Source: Candidatus Zixiibacteriota bacterium (GTDB lineage: Bacteria > Zixibacteria > MSB-5A5 > GN15 > PGXB01). Taken from it: a stretch of 48,249 bases of DNA. Position 1 is the first letter of the stretch, and each line of letters opens with the position of its first letter. The position numbers and the translations under genes were made by a program. The DNA lies in NCBI GenBank assembly GCA_900498245.1, contig LS998015.1:3185850-3234098 (forward strand), given 5' to 3'. Positions 19,534 to 28,617 of this stretch are shown here, piece by piece. Under the pieces are notes generated by a model that worked only from the letters and a program-made list of their open reading frames with translations, did no database searches and had not been told where the DNA came from.

Positions 19534-20313
19534 TCACATCAGCACGGCGTCAGCCGTAATTTTTTTGTTTTCTCTTTTCTCCGAGCCGATATCGGTCGGC
19601 TGGCCGTGCCCGGGGTAGACTACGGTCTTGTCCGAAAGCAAATCATACAATCGCCGCACCGATTTGGTCAGCGCTTCTTTGCCCCCGGATTCAGGCAAAT
19701 CGGTCCGCCCGACTGTCCTGTAAAACAAAACATCACCGGAAAAGAGGGTGCTGTCAAGATAGAAACAGATACTTCCGCGCGAATGCCCCGGAGCCATAAC
19801 AGTTTTAATTTCCTGTTCGCCCAGCCAGTAGGTCTGGTTGTCGGCCAGATAGATATCCGGCTCGCCGAGTCGCCCGAAATCGAAATCCATGAGGGCCAGC
19901 AGGGCCGGATCGCTCTTGATTTGAGCCAGGGCCGCCGAATCGAACGCCCTTTCCCACTCCATATACAGCCGGGTCATATCGTCGAATTCCTCGCGGGCAA
20001 TCGCAAACTGCACCTCGGGATAGGCGTTCATCACCGCCGGCATTCCCGCCACATGGTCGCAATGGGCATGAGTGACAAAGAGGTATTTTAATTTCAGATT
20101 CTCGCTGGCGATGATATCCGTAAGAGAATCGATGGGCCCGCCGACATCAAAAAGCGCCGCCTCGCGGCTGTTCAGGTCATATAATAAATAGCAATTCGTC
20201 TCGCCGGTTCCGGCAAGTTGATGCGCGACCTTGAACCCGTGCTCTCCGGAGCAGGCAACAAAGAGCAAAAGAACAATTATGAGAAAAAGATACAGCCGAG
20301 TTGTCTTAAACAT
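19534..20313 (-). CDS. MBL-fold metallo-hydrolase lipoprotein (glyoxalase II-like)
   Basis: A 259-residue metallo-beta-lactamase-fold hydrolase. The signal peptide ends in lipobox FVAC with lipidated Cys21, so it should be anchored in a membrane outside the cytoplasm. Zinc ligands are visible: THAHCDH (His82, His84, Asp86, His87), PGHSRGS, FSGDVLF (bridging Asp) and YPGHGQPT. The motif set matches hydroxyacylglutathione hydrolase and related thioester or persulfide hydrolases. An exported lipoprotein form is unusual for glyoxalase II, so the natural substrate is uncertain. It stands alone, divergent from the gene at 20442. Confidence 0.85.
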   Translation of the reverse strand: MFKTTRLYLFLIIVLLLFVACSGEHGFKVAHQLAGTGETNCYLLYDLNSREAALFDVGGPIDSLTDIIASENLKLKYLFVTHAHCDHVAGMPAVMNAYPEVQFAIAREEFDDMTRLYMEWERAFDSAALAQIKSDPALLALMDFDFGRLGEPDIYLADNQTYWLGEQEIKTVMAPGHSRGSICFYLDSTLFSGDVLFYRTVGRTDLPESGGKEALTKSVRRLYDLLSDKTVVYPGHGQPTDIGSEKRENKKITADAVLM

Positions 20314-20406
20314 GGCACCCTCCTGATTATTGATGGTGACGGCAAACCAGCCGCTTTGTCCCAGTAATTCAAAATATATTACTCCCTTAAAAAAGGCAAA
20401 GATTTC

Positions 20407-20436
20407 TTGACACGAAAGAGATAAATATTCTATTTA
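20407..20436 (+). promoter_or_regulatory. Possible promoter of the AKR-like gene
   Basis: Perfect TTGACA followed 18 bp later by TATTTA, five bases before ATG 20442. No Shine-Dalgarno sequence precedes the ATG, so a leaderless transcript is again suggested. Confidence 0.4.
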
Positions 20437-20441
20437 ATATC

Positions 20442-21254
20442 ATGTCAAACGATTTCCTCCATACCACTTTCGGATCGAGCGGGAAGGAAATTTTCCGCCT
20501 CGGCCTTTCGGCCACCTATCGCCCCGGCAGGGAAGCGATTCATAAGGCGATCGATGCCGGAGTCAATTTCTTCTTCTGCTACGGGTTCGATACCCATATG
20601 ACCAAAACCCTTCGCGAATTGTTCAAAACCGACCGCGAGAAATATATTGTCGCCACCGGCGCATACAACCTTCTTCTGGGGCATCTCAATCTTCGCCGCA
20701 CCCTCGAAAAAAGGCTTCGCCAACTCGGCACCGACTATATCGATGTCTTCCTCTATCTGGGCGTCATGAAAGAAAAACATCTCGACCCAAAAATAATTGA
20801 TGAATTCCACCGTTTCCGCGATGAGGGCAAGGTGCGGATGATCGGGATGTCGTGCCACAACCGCAAGTTAATCGGGCGGCTGGCCGACGATGGGACTTTC
20901 AGCGCCTTCATGACGCGTTATAATGCCGCCCATCGCGGAGCCGAACAGGACATCTTCCCCCATCTGGAGAAACATAATCCCGGGGTAATAAGTTACACCG
21001 CCACCCGCTGGAGTTATTTACTGCGCCGCCCGAAAAATTATCCCAAAGACGGCCGTATCCCGACGGCCGGGGAGTGTTACCGCTTTGTACTTTCCAATCC
21101 GCATGTCGATGTCTGCCTGACGGCGCCGTATAATGAAAAGCAATTATTGGAAAATCTGAAAGCAATTCAAGCCGGACCGCTGGATGAAGACGATATGAAA
21201 TTCATGCGCGGCTTCGGCGATATTGTCCATCACACCAAAAAGTGGTTCATGTAA
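20442..21254 (+). CDS. Aldo/keto-reductase-fold protein lacking the catalytic tetrad
   Basis: A 270-residue TIM-barrel protein of the aldo/keto reductase superfamily, recognisable from GVNFFFCYG (41-48), RRTLEKRLRQLGTDYIDVFL and EGKVRMIGMSCHN. The usual catalytic tetrad Asp-Tyr-Lys-His is mostly absent. The Asp of NFFDTA is replaced at NFFFC, the Lys-bearing iaTK segment reads VATGAY (70-75), and the His of the LIHW-type segment reads LYLGVM (104-109). Such members may bind NADPH without reducing carbonyls, or use another chemistry. Single gene, followed by the structured RNA region. Confidence 0.75.
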   Translation: MSNDFLHTTFGSSGKEIFRLGLSATYRPGREAIHKAIDAGVNFFFCYGFDTHMTKTLRELFKTDREKYIVATGAYNLLLGHLNLRRTLEKRLRQLGTDYIDVFLYLGVMKEKHLDPKIIDEFHRFRDEGKVRMIGMSCHNRKLIGRLADDGTFSAFMTRYNAAHRGAEQDIFPHLEKHNPGVISYTATRWSYLLRRPKNYPKDGRIPTAGECYRFVLSNPHVDVCLTAPYNEKQLLENLKAIQAGPLDEDDMKFMRGFGDIVHHTKKWFM

Positions 21255-21276
21255 TCGACAATCGCCAATTTTTCGC

Positions 21277-21304
21277 TTGACAGAAAACAGCGGCGCCGTA
21301 TATT
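21277..21304 (+). promoter_or_regulatory. Strong sigma70-type promoter of the structured RNA
   Basis: TTGACA (21277-21282, 6/6), 16 bp, TATATT (21299-21304, 5/6). The predicted start is about 21311. No coding frame follows within 400 nt; the region downstream is the hairpin array ending at 21706. Confidence 0.75.
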
Positions 21305-21310
21305 ATTATT

Positions 21311-21715
21311 GTCGTCCTCACTAATCATAAAATAGATCGCACCTCAGACCTCTTGATTTAATTATATGCCTGGGCGGGTGGGTCAACGTCGTTGACGCTG
21401 ACATTTCATCCCCTCCCCACCTCCTTTTTGGCCGATTCCTCATGCAACCGGAGAAAGGAGGAGCAGTTATGACATAGTACCCCTGATGAGGGGGGCAGGG
21501 CCTATGCCCTGTGGAACCATCGACGGTTCCGATTGAGAGTCACCCGTGGCTGTATCTATTCGTCCGCCGTCAATAGGTTCTCGACCTATCATCTCTATTG
21601 CGGCGGGGGGAGGATTTCAGCCCGATACTAATACTCCGTCATACGAGACTACCGGGCGGAGTACCGCAATACGTATCTTAGGCCCCGGCTCAACTTCGAG
21701 CCGGGGTTTAGTTTA
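21311..21715 (+). ncRNA. Candidate structured non-coding RNA of about 400 nt (unclassified)
   Basis: It begins after a strong promoter and ends at an intrinsic terminator. Stems visible in order: GTCAAC/GTTGAC (21382-21396); CCTCCTTT/AAAGGAGG (21420-21461); CCCC/GGGG (21480-21493); CAGGGC/GCCCTG (21496-21511); GGAACC/GGTTCC (21513-21530); AGTCAC/GTGGCT (21538-21551, one G-U); CCGCCG/CGGCGG (21564-21606), enclosing either CAATAG/CTATTG or ATAGGT/ACCTAT; and GATAC/GTATC (21624-21677), enclosing TACTCCG/CGGAGTA. The longest frame with a ribosome site is a 2-codon ATG-ACA-TAG at 21469. I could not match the sequence to RNase P, tmRNA, SRP, 6S or known riboswitch consensus. Confidence 0.6.
21683..21715 (+). 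terminator. Rho-independent terminator of the structured RNA
   Basis: Arms CCCCGGCTC and GAGCCGGGG (9 bp, 6-nt loop) followed by TTTAGTTTA. Two further hairpins follow at about 21724-21762 and 21763-21789. Confidence 0.8.
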
Positions 21716-21861
21716 GGGACTCGGGTATGGGGAAATCACCATACTTCTTTTTGTATCCCCATAAGAATCAGGGGCCCGGGCCCATTCTTCCTGTTCCCAT
21801 TTGACATCGTATCGTGTCGTCCGGCAACAAGATAGAGAGTTTCCAAAGAATCCTTTCGTGA

Positions 21862-21877
21862 TGGCACCCCGCTTGCA
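21862..21877 (+). promoter_or_regulatory. Sigma54 (-24/-12) promoter, perfect consensus
   Basis: TGGCAC, five bases, TTGCA, exact to the RpoN consensus with 10 nt between the -24 GG and -12 GC. The predicted start is about 21889, 42 nt before the first gene of the small-protein operon. An enhancer-binding protein would be required; none is encoded in the window. Confidence 0.75.
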
Positions 21878-21930
21878 ATTTGGTTCTTTCAAAGTGAGAA
21901 CTTTTTAAGGACGAAAAGCAGGCGGTTACA

Positions 21931-22149
21931 ATGAAAGTCAAATTCACACTGACCATGGATGACGTGACGGTCGAGGGCAACCAGATCGACACCATCATTC
22001 TCGACTGGACCTCGGAGGTCGATTCCAACGAAGTGCTGGCGATATCGCAGCGCTGGATCACCTCGCAGAATTTTCTGACGCAGAGAATGAACGGCCTGAG
22101 CCGGGTCGGCGAGTCTTCATTGACGATCGAGCCGCTGGAAGATTTTTAG
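21931..22149 (+). CDS. Small protein of unknown function (72 aa)
   Basis: Not recognised. 72 residues, acidic, no signal peptide, Cys-free. Predicted pattern: a strand (VKFTLTM), a strand (IDTIILDW), a helix (SNEVLAISQRWITSQNFLTQRM), then a strand (SSLTIEP), suggesting a small alpha/beta fold. AGGCGG five bases upstream supports the ATG. First gene after the sigma54 promoter, so probably made under a specific stimulus. Seventeen bases separate it from the next gene. Confidence 0.65.
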   Translation: MKVKFTLTMDDVTVEGNQIDTIILDWTSEVDSNEVLAISQRWITSQNFLTQRMNGLSRVGESSLTIEPLEDF

Positions 22150-22165
22150 GATTCTTGGAGACGGT

Positions 22166-22471
22166 ATGACAAATCTACTGCACCAGGCGGCTACGACCAT
22201 CGATTCCACCGGATTTATCATGGCCGGGAAGAATTTTATCGAAGCCCGTTTCGGCGTTCCCGGCCTGATCGCGGCCGCGATTCTACTCTTGAGCATCCTT
22301 GCCATCCTGACCATGAAAATAGTCAAGATATCGTTCGATGTCCTGCGCTTTGTCGTGGTCCCGTCGGTGGCTATAACTTTTGTTGCCACCTATTTTCTGC
22401 CCTATTCGTTCTCGTACATTTTGCCGGTAACGGTGGCCTTTTTCTCCATCGTCCTGATAGCGAAAAGTTGA
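22166..22471 (+). CDS. Small membrane protein of unknown function (101 aa)
   Basis: Not recognised. Three hydrophobic segments can be seen: about 29-49 (GVPGLIAAAILLLSILAILT), 58-78 (VLRFVVVPSVAITFVATYFL) and 82-99 (FSYILPVTVAFFSIVLIA). GGAG six bases upstream of ATG 22166. The N-terminal 28 residues are soluble and may be outside. Second gene of the sigma54-driven group. Confidence 0.65.
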   Translation: MTNLLHQAATTIDSTGFIMAGKNFIEARFGVPGLIAAAILLLSILAILTMKIVKISFDVLRFVVVPSVAITFVATYFLPYSFSYILPVTVAFFSIVLIAKS

Positions 22472-22493
22472 CCAAATCTCCGGGAGGGTAACC

Positions 22494-22931
22494 ATGTCGA
22501 AGGCATCGGCGTCGAATAATAAACTCAAGAAGACAGACGATGTGCCGTCGCGCCACCCGGTTTTTCCCTTTGTGGACGGCGACCGGAGTATTGCCGGCGA
22601 ACCGGAGATTCTCGATGCTGATAAAATGTTTATCGAATGTCCGGGGGCGACCGTGTACGAGCCGGGGACCAGAAATGTTGTCGCCGGGGTTCATTTTTTC
22701 GATGACAGCGATCCCTCGGCCGGATACGAAATAATCGATCATGCCGTCTTCGCCCCGGAACATCGGCGCCGCCGCATAATCAAGAAAGAACATGCCCATT
22801 CGATCCGCCGCTGTCAGGCCTGCCAGGATTTAACGGTCCGGCTGATGCGCCGCGAAGGGCCCGATTTTTTCATTCCCAATCCCCGTTTTCCGCGAAAAAA
22901 ACGTCTCAAACCGGTCGAAAAAAACTGGTAA
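22494..22931 (+). CDS. Hypothetical protein with CxxC and basic C-terminus (145 aa)
   Basis: Not recognised. GGGAGGG precedes the ATG with good spacing. The N-terminus is Ser/Lys-rich, and the middle is acidic with beta-like stretches (TVYEPGTRNVVAGVHFF, DHAVFAPEH). The C-terminus is strongly basic (HRRRRIIKK; PRFPRKKRLKP) and includes RRCQACQD, a single CxxC that could bind metal or form a disulfide. Third gene of the group downstream of the sigma54 promoter. The 124-bp gap to dciA lacks a clear terminator. Confidence 0.6.
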   Translation: MSKASASNNKLKKTDDVPSRHPVFPFVDGDRSIAGEPEILDADKMFIECPGATVYEPGTRNVVAGVHFFDDSDPSAGYEIIDHAVFAPEHRRRRIIKKEHAHSIRRCQACQDLTVRLMRREGPDFFIPNPRFPRKKRLKPVEKNW

Positions 22932-23055
22932 TTTAAAGCCCTTTTTTATTCCAAAAAAACATTAATAAATCTCTCATAACATATTATACTACATATTGTT
23001 ATATCTATCTTTTTTGCTTGCAGGAATGCCCATTTTATCGTATTATATATGTATC

Positions 23056-25331
<2,276 letters not shown>

Positions 25332-25370
25332 CCCGGAGCCGAATAATCATACAAAAATATTGTTTCCTTT

Positions 25371-25399
25371 GGTAACCCACCCCTTGGGGTGGGTTATCC
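25371..25399. repeat. GC-rich hairpin downstream of gyrB
   Basis: Arms with an 11-bp perfect core (TAACCCACCCC / GGGGTGGGTTA), a 2-nt spacer and two more pairs after a bulge. It is not followed by a T tract, so it may be a repeat unit or a weak terminator for gyrB. Confidence 0.6.
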
Positions 25400-25401
25400 G
25401 G

Positions 25402-25459
25402 CATTCGTAGGTCAGGTTCCGAGTCCGGCAATCACCGGATGAGAAATCCGACATTTTCG
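25402..25459 (+). repeat. GTAG-headed two-stem repeat, family C copy 1
   Basis: Begins CATTC-GTAG. Outer arms GTCAGGTT/AATCCGAC and inner arms TCCGG/CCGGA. It shares the exact 19-base block GGTTCCGAGTCCGGCAATC with 27208-27264. A further inverted repeat, CGGGTCC/GGACCCG, follows at about 25476-25491. Confidence 0.75.
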
Positions 25460-25602
25460 TCTGTGTCGTATTTGGCGGGTCCTCGGACCCGTCGGAATAT
25501 TTTGCTTTTATTCTATCAATTGCCTAATTTCCTTCAGGCCAGGTTACGGAAGCGTAGCGGCTGATGATAACTGAACTCAAAGAGGACTAGATACAATCAA
25601 CT

Positions 25603-26586
25603 ATGCTGGATACAATCGATATTACCAAGCAGGTCGGTGAGTACGGACAGAAGCGGCTCACCACCCTGCAGAAAGATCAGAGTGTCGGGGACGCCTTAAC
25701 GTATCTCCGGGGCAGGGAATTAGCCGAAAAAATTGTATATTTTTACGTCGTGGACGACAGTCAAAAACTTGTCGGAGTAGTGCCGGTGCGGCGGCTCCTG
25801 ATGAGCCGCCCGGAGCGGAAGATATCGGAAATCATGGTCACCAGGGTCATCGCCGTTCCCCATACCGCCACTCTGCTGGAAGCCTCGGAAATATTCCACG
25901 AGCACAAATTAATGGCCCTCCCGATAATCGATGATGACGGAAAATTAATCGCGGTTCTGGATATCACTATCTTTTCCCGCGAAACATCGCGCCCGGAATA
26001 CCGCCAGGAGATGGAAAATATTTTTCAGATGGTCGGGATCCATTTGACCCTGGGCCGCAATCTCTCACCGTTATCGGGTTTCGGGGTCCGATTCCCCTGG
26101 CTTCTGAGTAATATCATCGGCGGTCTAATCTGCGCCTTTATCGCCAGCCGCTACGAATCATTGATAAGCATGGTGACCATACTGGCGCTGTTCATACCGG
26201 TGGTGCTGTCGCTCTCCGAAAGTGTCAGCATGCAGTCGATGACGGTGGCCCTGCAGACCATGCCGTCGTCAAGAATGTCGATGCGCCTCCTCTGGCGATT
26301 CATCCGTCGAGAATTCTTCCCGGCCGCCCTGCTGGGACTGGGCAGCGGCGGTCTGGTCGGGCTCATCGCCTACCTATGGAAGCGCCAGGGTGAGGTTTCT
26401 ATCACCATCGGCGCCAGTATTGCCCTGGCCATCATGGTCGCCTGTCTCCTGGGTATTATCATTCCCGGGGTGGTGCGCATTTTCCGGGTCGATCCCAAAA
26501 TTGCTTCGGGTCCGATTGTCCTGGCGCTCGCCGATATCGCGACCATGATATTTTTCTTCGCCCTGTCCGGCTGGATGCTAAGTTAA
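25603..26586 (+). CDS. Short MgtE-like divalent cation transporter
   Basis: 327 residues: a tandem CBS pair (about 25-130: VVDDSQKLVGVVPVRRLL; ALPIIDDDGKLIAVLDI), then five predicted membrane helices of the MgtE integral domain (RFPWLLSNIIGGLICAFIAS; PVVLSLSESVSMQSMTVALQ; DPKIASGPIVLALADIATM). MgtE normally also has a ~130-residue N-terminal gating domain, absent here. The pore motif usually containing GGN-x-G-x-Q reads SESVSMQ, and the conserved helix-5 Asp is kept (ALADIA). Likely Mg2+ or Co2+ transport or sensing, with altered gating. It follows about 270 bp of repeat-rich DNA after gyrB, so it is probably a separate unit. Confidence 0.8.
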   Translation: MLDTIDITKQVGEYGQKRLTTLQKDQSVGDALTYLRGRELAEKIVYFYVVDDSQKLVGVVPVRRLLMSRPERKISEIMVTRVIAVPHTATLLEASEIFHEHKLMALPIIDDDGKLIAVLDITIFSRETSRPEYRQEMENIFQMVGIHLTLGRNLSPLSGFGVRFPWLLSNIIGGLICAFIASRYESLISMVTILALFIPVVLSLSESVSMQSMTVALQTMPSSRMSMRLLWRFIRREFFPAALLGLGSGGLVGLIAYLWKRQGEVSITIGASIALAIMVACLLGIIIPGVVRIFRVDPKIASGPIVLALADIATMIFFFALSGWMLS

Positions 26587-26818
26587 AGCCGGGAGAAATA
26601 TTAGCCGGAACGGCGGCGATTCATGGGAAACTGCGATCCCCCTCTTCGGTTCAAGTCTCTCATTATCACCCAAATGTGATTGACAATTTCTGTCATCGTC
26701 CGGATATTTATCGTATCAATAATTAATTAGCCCAACGAAACAAAATGCGGCTGGACTCGACCCGGCCCGGAAATTGAATGTAAAGTAAATTTAGCCATAG
26801 ATTTAATGAGGAACCAAA

Positions 26819-27172
26819 ATGAACGGCTTCTGTCACATCGAAATCCCCTGCACCGATCTGAAACGGATAAGCAAATTCTACAACTCCGTCTTTTCCTGGG
26901 AATCGAAGGAATACCCGGAAATGCAGTATATCGTCTTTAAGGCCCCCGAGGGGGTCAGTGGCGGCTTCTCCAAGGACCTGAAAGCGGCGCCGAAAGGAAC
27001 CGGCCCGCTGATGCATATCATGGTAAATGATATCGAAGCGTACTTCAAGAAGATCGAAGCCAGCGGCGGGAAAACGGTTCGGCCAAAGACCGCCATCCCC
27101 GGAATCGGGCATTACGGCGTTTTCAGCGACACCGAGGGGAACGAAATCGCGATGTTCACTCCGCAGATGTAG
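26819..27172 (+). CDS. VOC-family (glyoxalase/bleomycin-resistance fold) protein
   Basis: 117 residues with two beta-alpha-beta-beta-beta modules. MNGFCHIEIPCTDLKRISKF at the start gives the first metal-ligand position (His6), MHIMVNDIEAYFKKIEASGG the second half, and GHYGVFSDTEGNEIAMF the terminal Glu-bearing strand. Ribosome site GAGG nine bases upstream. Members include glyoxalases, dioxygenases and antibiotic-binding proteins; the substrate here cannot be told. Single gene. Confidence 0.85.
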   Translation: MNGFCHIEIPCTDLKRISKFYNSVFSWESKEYPEMQYIVFKAPEGVSGGFSKDLKAAPKGTGPLMHIMVNDIEAYFKKIEASGGKTVRPKTAIPGIGHYGVFSDTEGNEIAMFTPQM

Positions 27173-27207
27173 TCCATTAACCCGCTTTCGGGAAGTAGAT
27201 TACTCAA

Positions 27208-27264
27208 CATTCGTCGGTCGGGTTCCGAGTCCGGCAATCGCTGGACGAGAAACCCGACTTTTGC
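27208..27264 (+). repeat. Two-stem repeat, family C copy 2
   Basis: Begins CATTC-GTCG (GTAG altered by one base). Outer arms GTCGGGTT/AACCCGAC are perfect; inner arms GTCCGGC/GCTGGAC have one G-U. Compared with 25402-25459, paired positions differ on both arms while the stems are kept. Confidence 0.75.
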
Positions 27265-27351
27265 TTCTCCATTAATTATAGGAAAATGTCAAAACCGCCC
27301 CCGGCCAAAATCTCCTCCACCCCAATCGAGGTTTTGACATACTGTATCCTT

Positions 27352-27379
27352 GTCAGGATCTAAGAAGATCTTTACCTAC
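27352..27379 (-). repeat. GTAG-headed REP-like hairpin, family B copy 2
   Basis: Minus strand GTAG, then arms GTAAAGATC and GATCCTGAC (seven pairs, one G-U, one mismatch). It matches 19475-19502 at most positions and lies just downstream of the minus-strand gene ending at 27405. Confidence 0.7.
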
Positions 27380-27404
27380 ATCACTACAAATTTAATTTGG
27401 GATA

Positions 27405-27866
27405 TTATTTCTTCTTCTTGGAAAAATCAAACGGCGGGGTGCGGAGGTTTTCGGGGTACACGACTGGCGGCTTGGCGATCCCCAGATATCTCTGGTACCA
27501 TTTCCATTTTTTCTTCTCCTGCCGCATAAACTTGCGCAAATCTTTTTCCCATTGATACATCAGGGCGTCATACTTCTCGATTTTTTGCAGGAGATTCTCG
27601 ATATTCTCCCGCCGTTCCATCGCCACCCGGAACGTTTCGTACTCCTTGAAGTTGAATACTCCCTGTACGATCGGCTCAAAGAAAACCATCATCTGGGAGC
27701 CGATATAATTGAGCGGCTTGACCGATTCGAGCGCCAGAATCGCCGGGATCGCCATCCGCCATTGAATCACTTTAAGGGCGACCTTCTCCAGAACCGCATT
27801 TTCTTCTTCGGGGATGGCCGGCTCGGGGACATCGGAACCGCCGGTGGTGCCTTTGAAAAACGACAT
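27405..27866 (-). CDS. Hypothetical protein (153 aa)
   Basis: Not recognised. The middle is hydrophobic to amphipathic (VIQWRMAIPAILALESVKP; YIGSQMMVFFEPIVQGVF), followed by a charged helical, probably coiled-coil, stretch (MERRENIENLLQKIEKYDAL) and a Lys-rich tail ending KKKK. No signal peptide. It may be a peripheral membrane protein. Last gene of the long minus-strand cluster, 2 bp after the 175-residue protein, so the two are probably made together. Confidence 0.65.
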   Translation of the reverse strand: MSFFKGTTGGSDVPEPAIPEEENAVLEKVALKVIQWRMAIPAILALESVKPLNYIGSQMMVFFEPIVQGVFNFKEYETFRVAMERRENIENLLQKIEKYDALMYQWEKDLRKFMRQEKKKWKWYQRYLGIAKPPVVYPENLRTPPFDFSKKKK

Positions 27867-27868
27867 GG

Positions 27869-28396
27869 CTATTTATCCACTCCCTCATCGGCGCGAACCT
27901 TATCGATCTGCTTTTTCACAAAAGCGATGACCTCGTCGCGGTTATTCCAGAAACGAATATAAAGGCCGCGGAAATTCTCCAGCCGCGACGGTCTCAAGAA
28001 GGGGGAAAGAAGGACCCCGTTTTTATCGGGGTAACAGGAACGGTACTGAGTCCATTTTCTTTTCTGGGTCTGGATGGTGCTTTTGACGGTTATCTCATTT
28101 TCGGTTAACCGGTACCGGGTCGGGAAATAAAAAGCGGCCAGAGAGCCGATCAGAATGGCAAAACCGAGGACGGCGAACCAGACCGAATAGGTCATATAAT
28201 AGACCATGACAACCAGCACCGCGATAAACAATGATACGGCCACGGTGCGGGCAAGATTCTTTTTGGCCGGATGACAGACCCACTCCATGACCGGGCCGTC
28301 ATACGCGGCCTCATCATTTTTCTTCTCCCCCGTCTTTGGCCTCTTCTGCTCAACCGGGAGATTGAATGATAATTGATCCGGTTTCTGTTCCGGCAT
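27869..28396 (-). CDS. Two-helix membrane protein with PH-like C-terminal domain (175 aa)
   Basis: Function unknown. A polar N-terminus of about 45 residues, two adjacent membrane helices (about 50-93: AVSLFIAVLVVMVYYMTYSV and WFAVLGFAILIGSLAAFYF), then about 80 residues starting PTRYRLTENEITVKS. This resembles bacterial PH-like (bPH) domains, which typically follow two helices. Coupled to neighbours by 2-6 bp gaps; the small 71-residue gene precedes it. Confidence 0.65.
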   Translation of the reverse strand: MPEQKPDQLSFNLPVEQKRPKTGEKKNDEAAYDGPVMEWVCHPAKKNLARTVAVSLFIAVLVVMVYYMTYSVWFAVLGFAILIGSLAAFYFPTRYRLTENEITVKSTIQTQKRKWTQYRSCYPDKNGVLLSPFLRPSRLENFRGLYIRFWNNRDEVIAFVKKQIDKVRADEGVDK

Positions 28397-28401
28397 AAAG
28401 A

Positions 28402-28617
28402 TTACTTCTTTTCCTGCTCGGGAGTACGGTACCGTTCTTTCTTGACCAGTTCCATTTTCTCGATCAGTTCTTTTGGCTCGAAGACTTTCTTGTCGATCAG
28501 AAGGCGCACCAGCGCTTCCTGCGCCAGATTGTTGGAAAGGGCCAGCTCCTCGAAAGAAACATCCCGCTCCTTGCCGTCAATAATCATTTTCAATGCGAAT
28601 TTTTTATCTTCGGTCAT
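28402..28617 (-). CDS. Small hypothetical protein (71 aa)
   Basis: Not recognised. Highly charged, with short strands (KKFALKMIIDGKERDVSFEE) followed by two helices (ALSNNLAQEALVRLLIDKKV; ELIEKMELVKKER). AGGAG seven bases upstream. It starts within the larE stop (ATGA overlap), which suggests a stoichiometric partner or co-regulated product. Confidence 0.6.
   Translation of the reverse strand: MTEDKKFALKMIIDGKERDVSFEELALSNNLAQEALVRLLIDKKVFEPKELIEKMELVKKERYRTPEQEKK

Noticed and set aside
21484-21491. CTGATGAG inside the structured RNA, as in hammerhead ribozyme cores
   Set aside because: The second core element (GAAA after stem II) is missing, and the bases pair as a CCCC/GGGG hairpin.
21311-21715. 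RNase P RNA, tmRNA, SRP RNA or 6S RNA
   Set aside because: The conserved sequences of RNase P (GAGGAAAGTCC), tmRNA (tRNA-like ends with CCA), SRP RNA (GGAAGGAAGCAGCC region) and 6S could not be found in either orientation.
21700-21790. Two extra hairpins after the RNA terminator, as a possible riboswitch for the sigma54 operon
   Set aside because: They lie upstream of the sigma54 start (about 21889), so they would not be in that transcript; kept only as unexplained structure.
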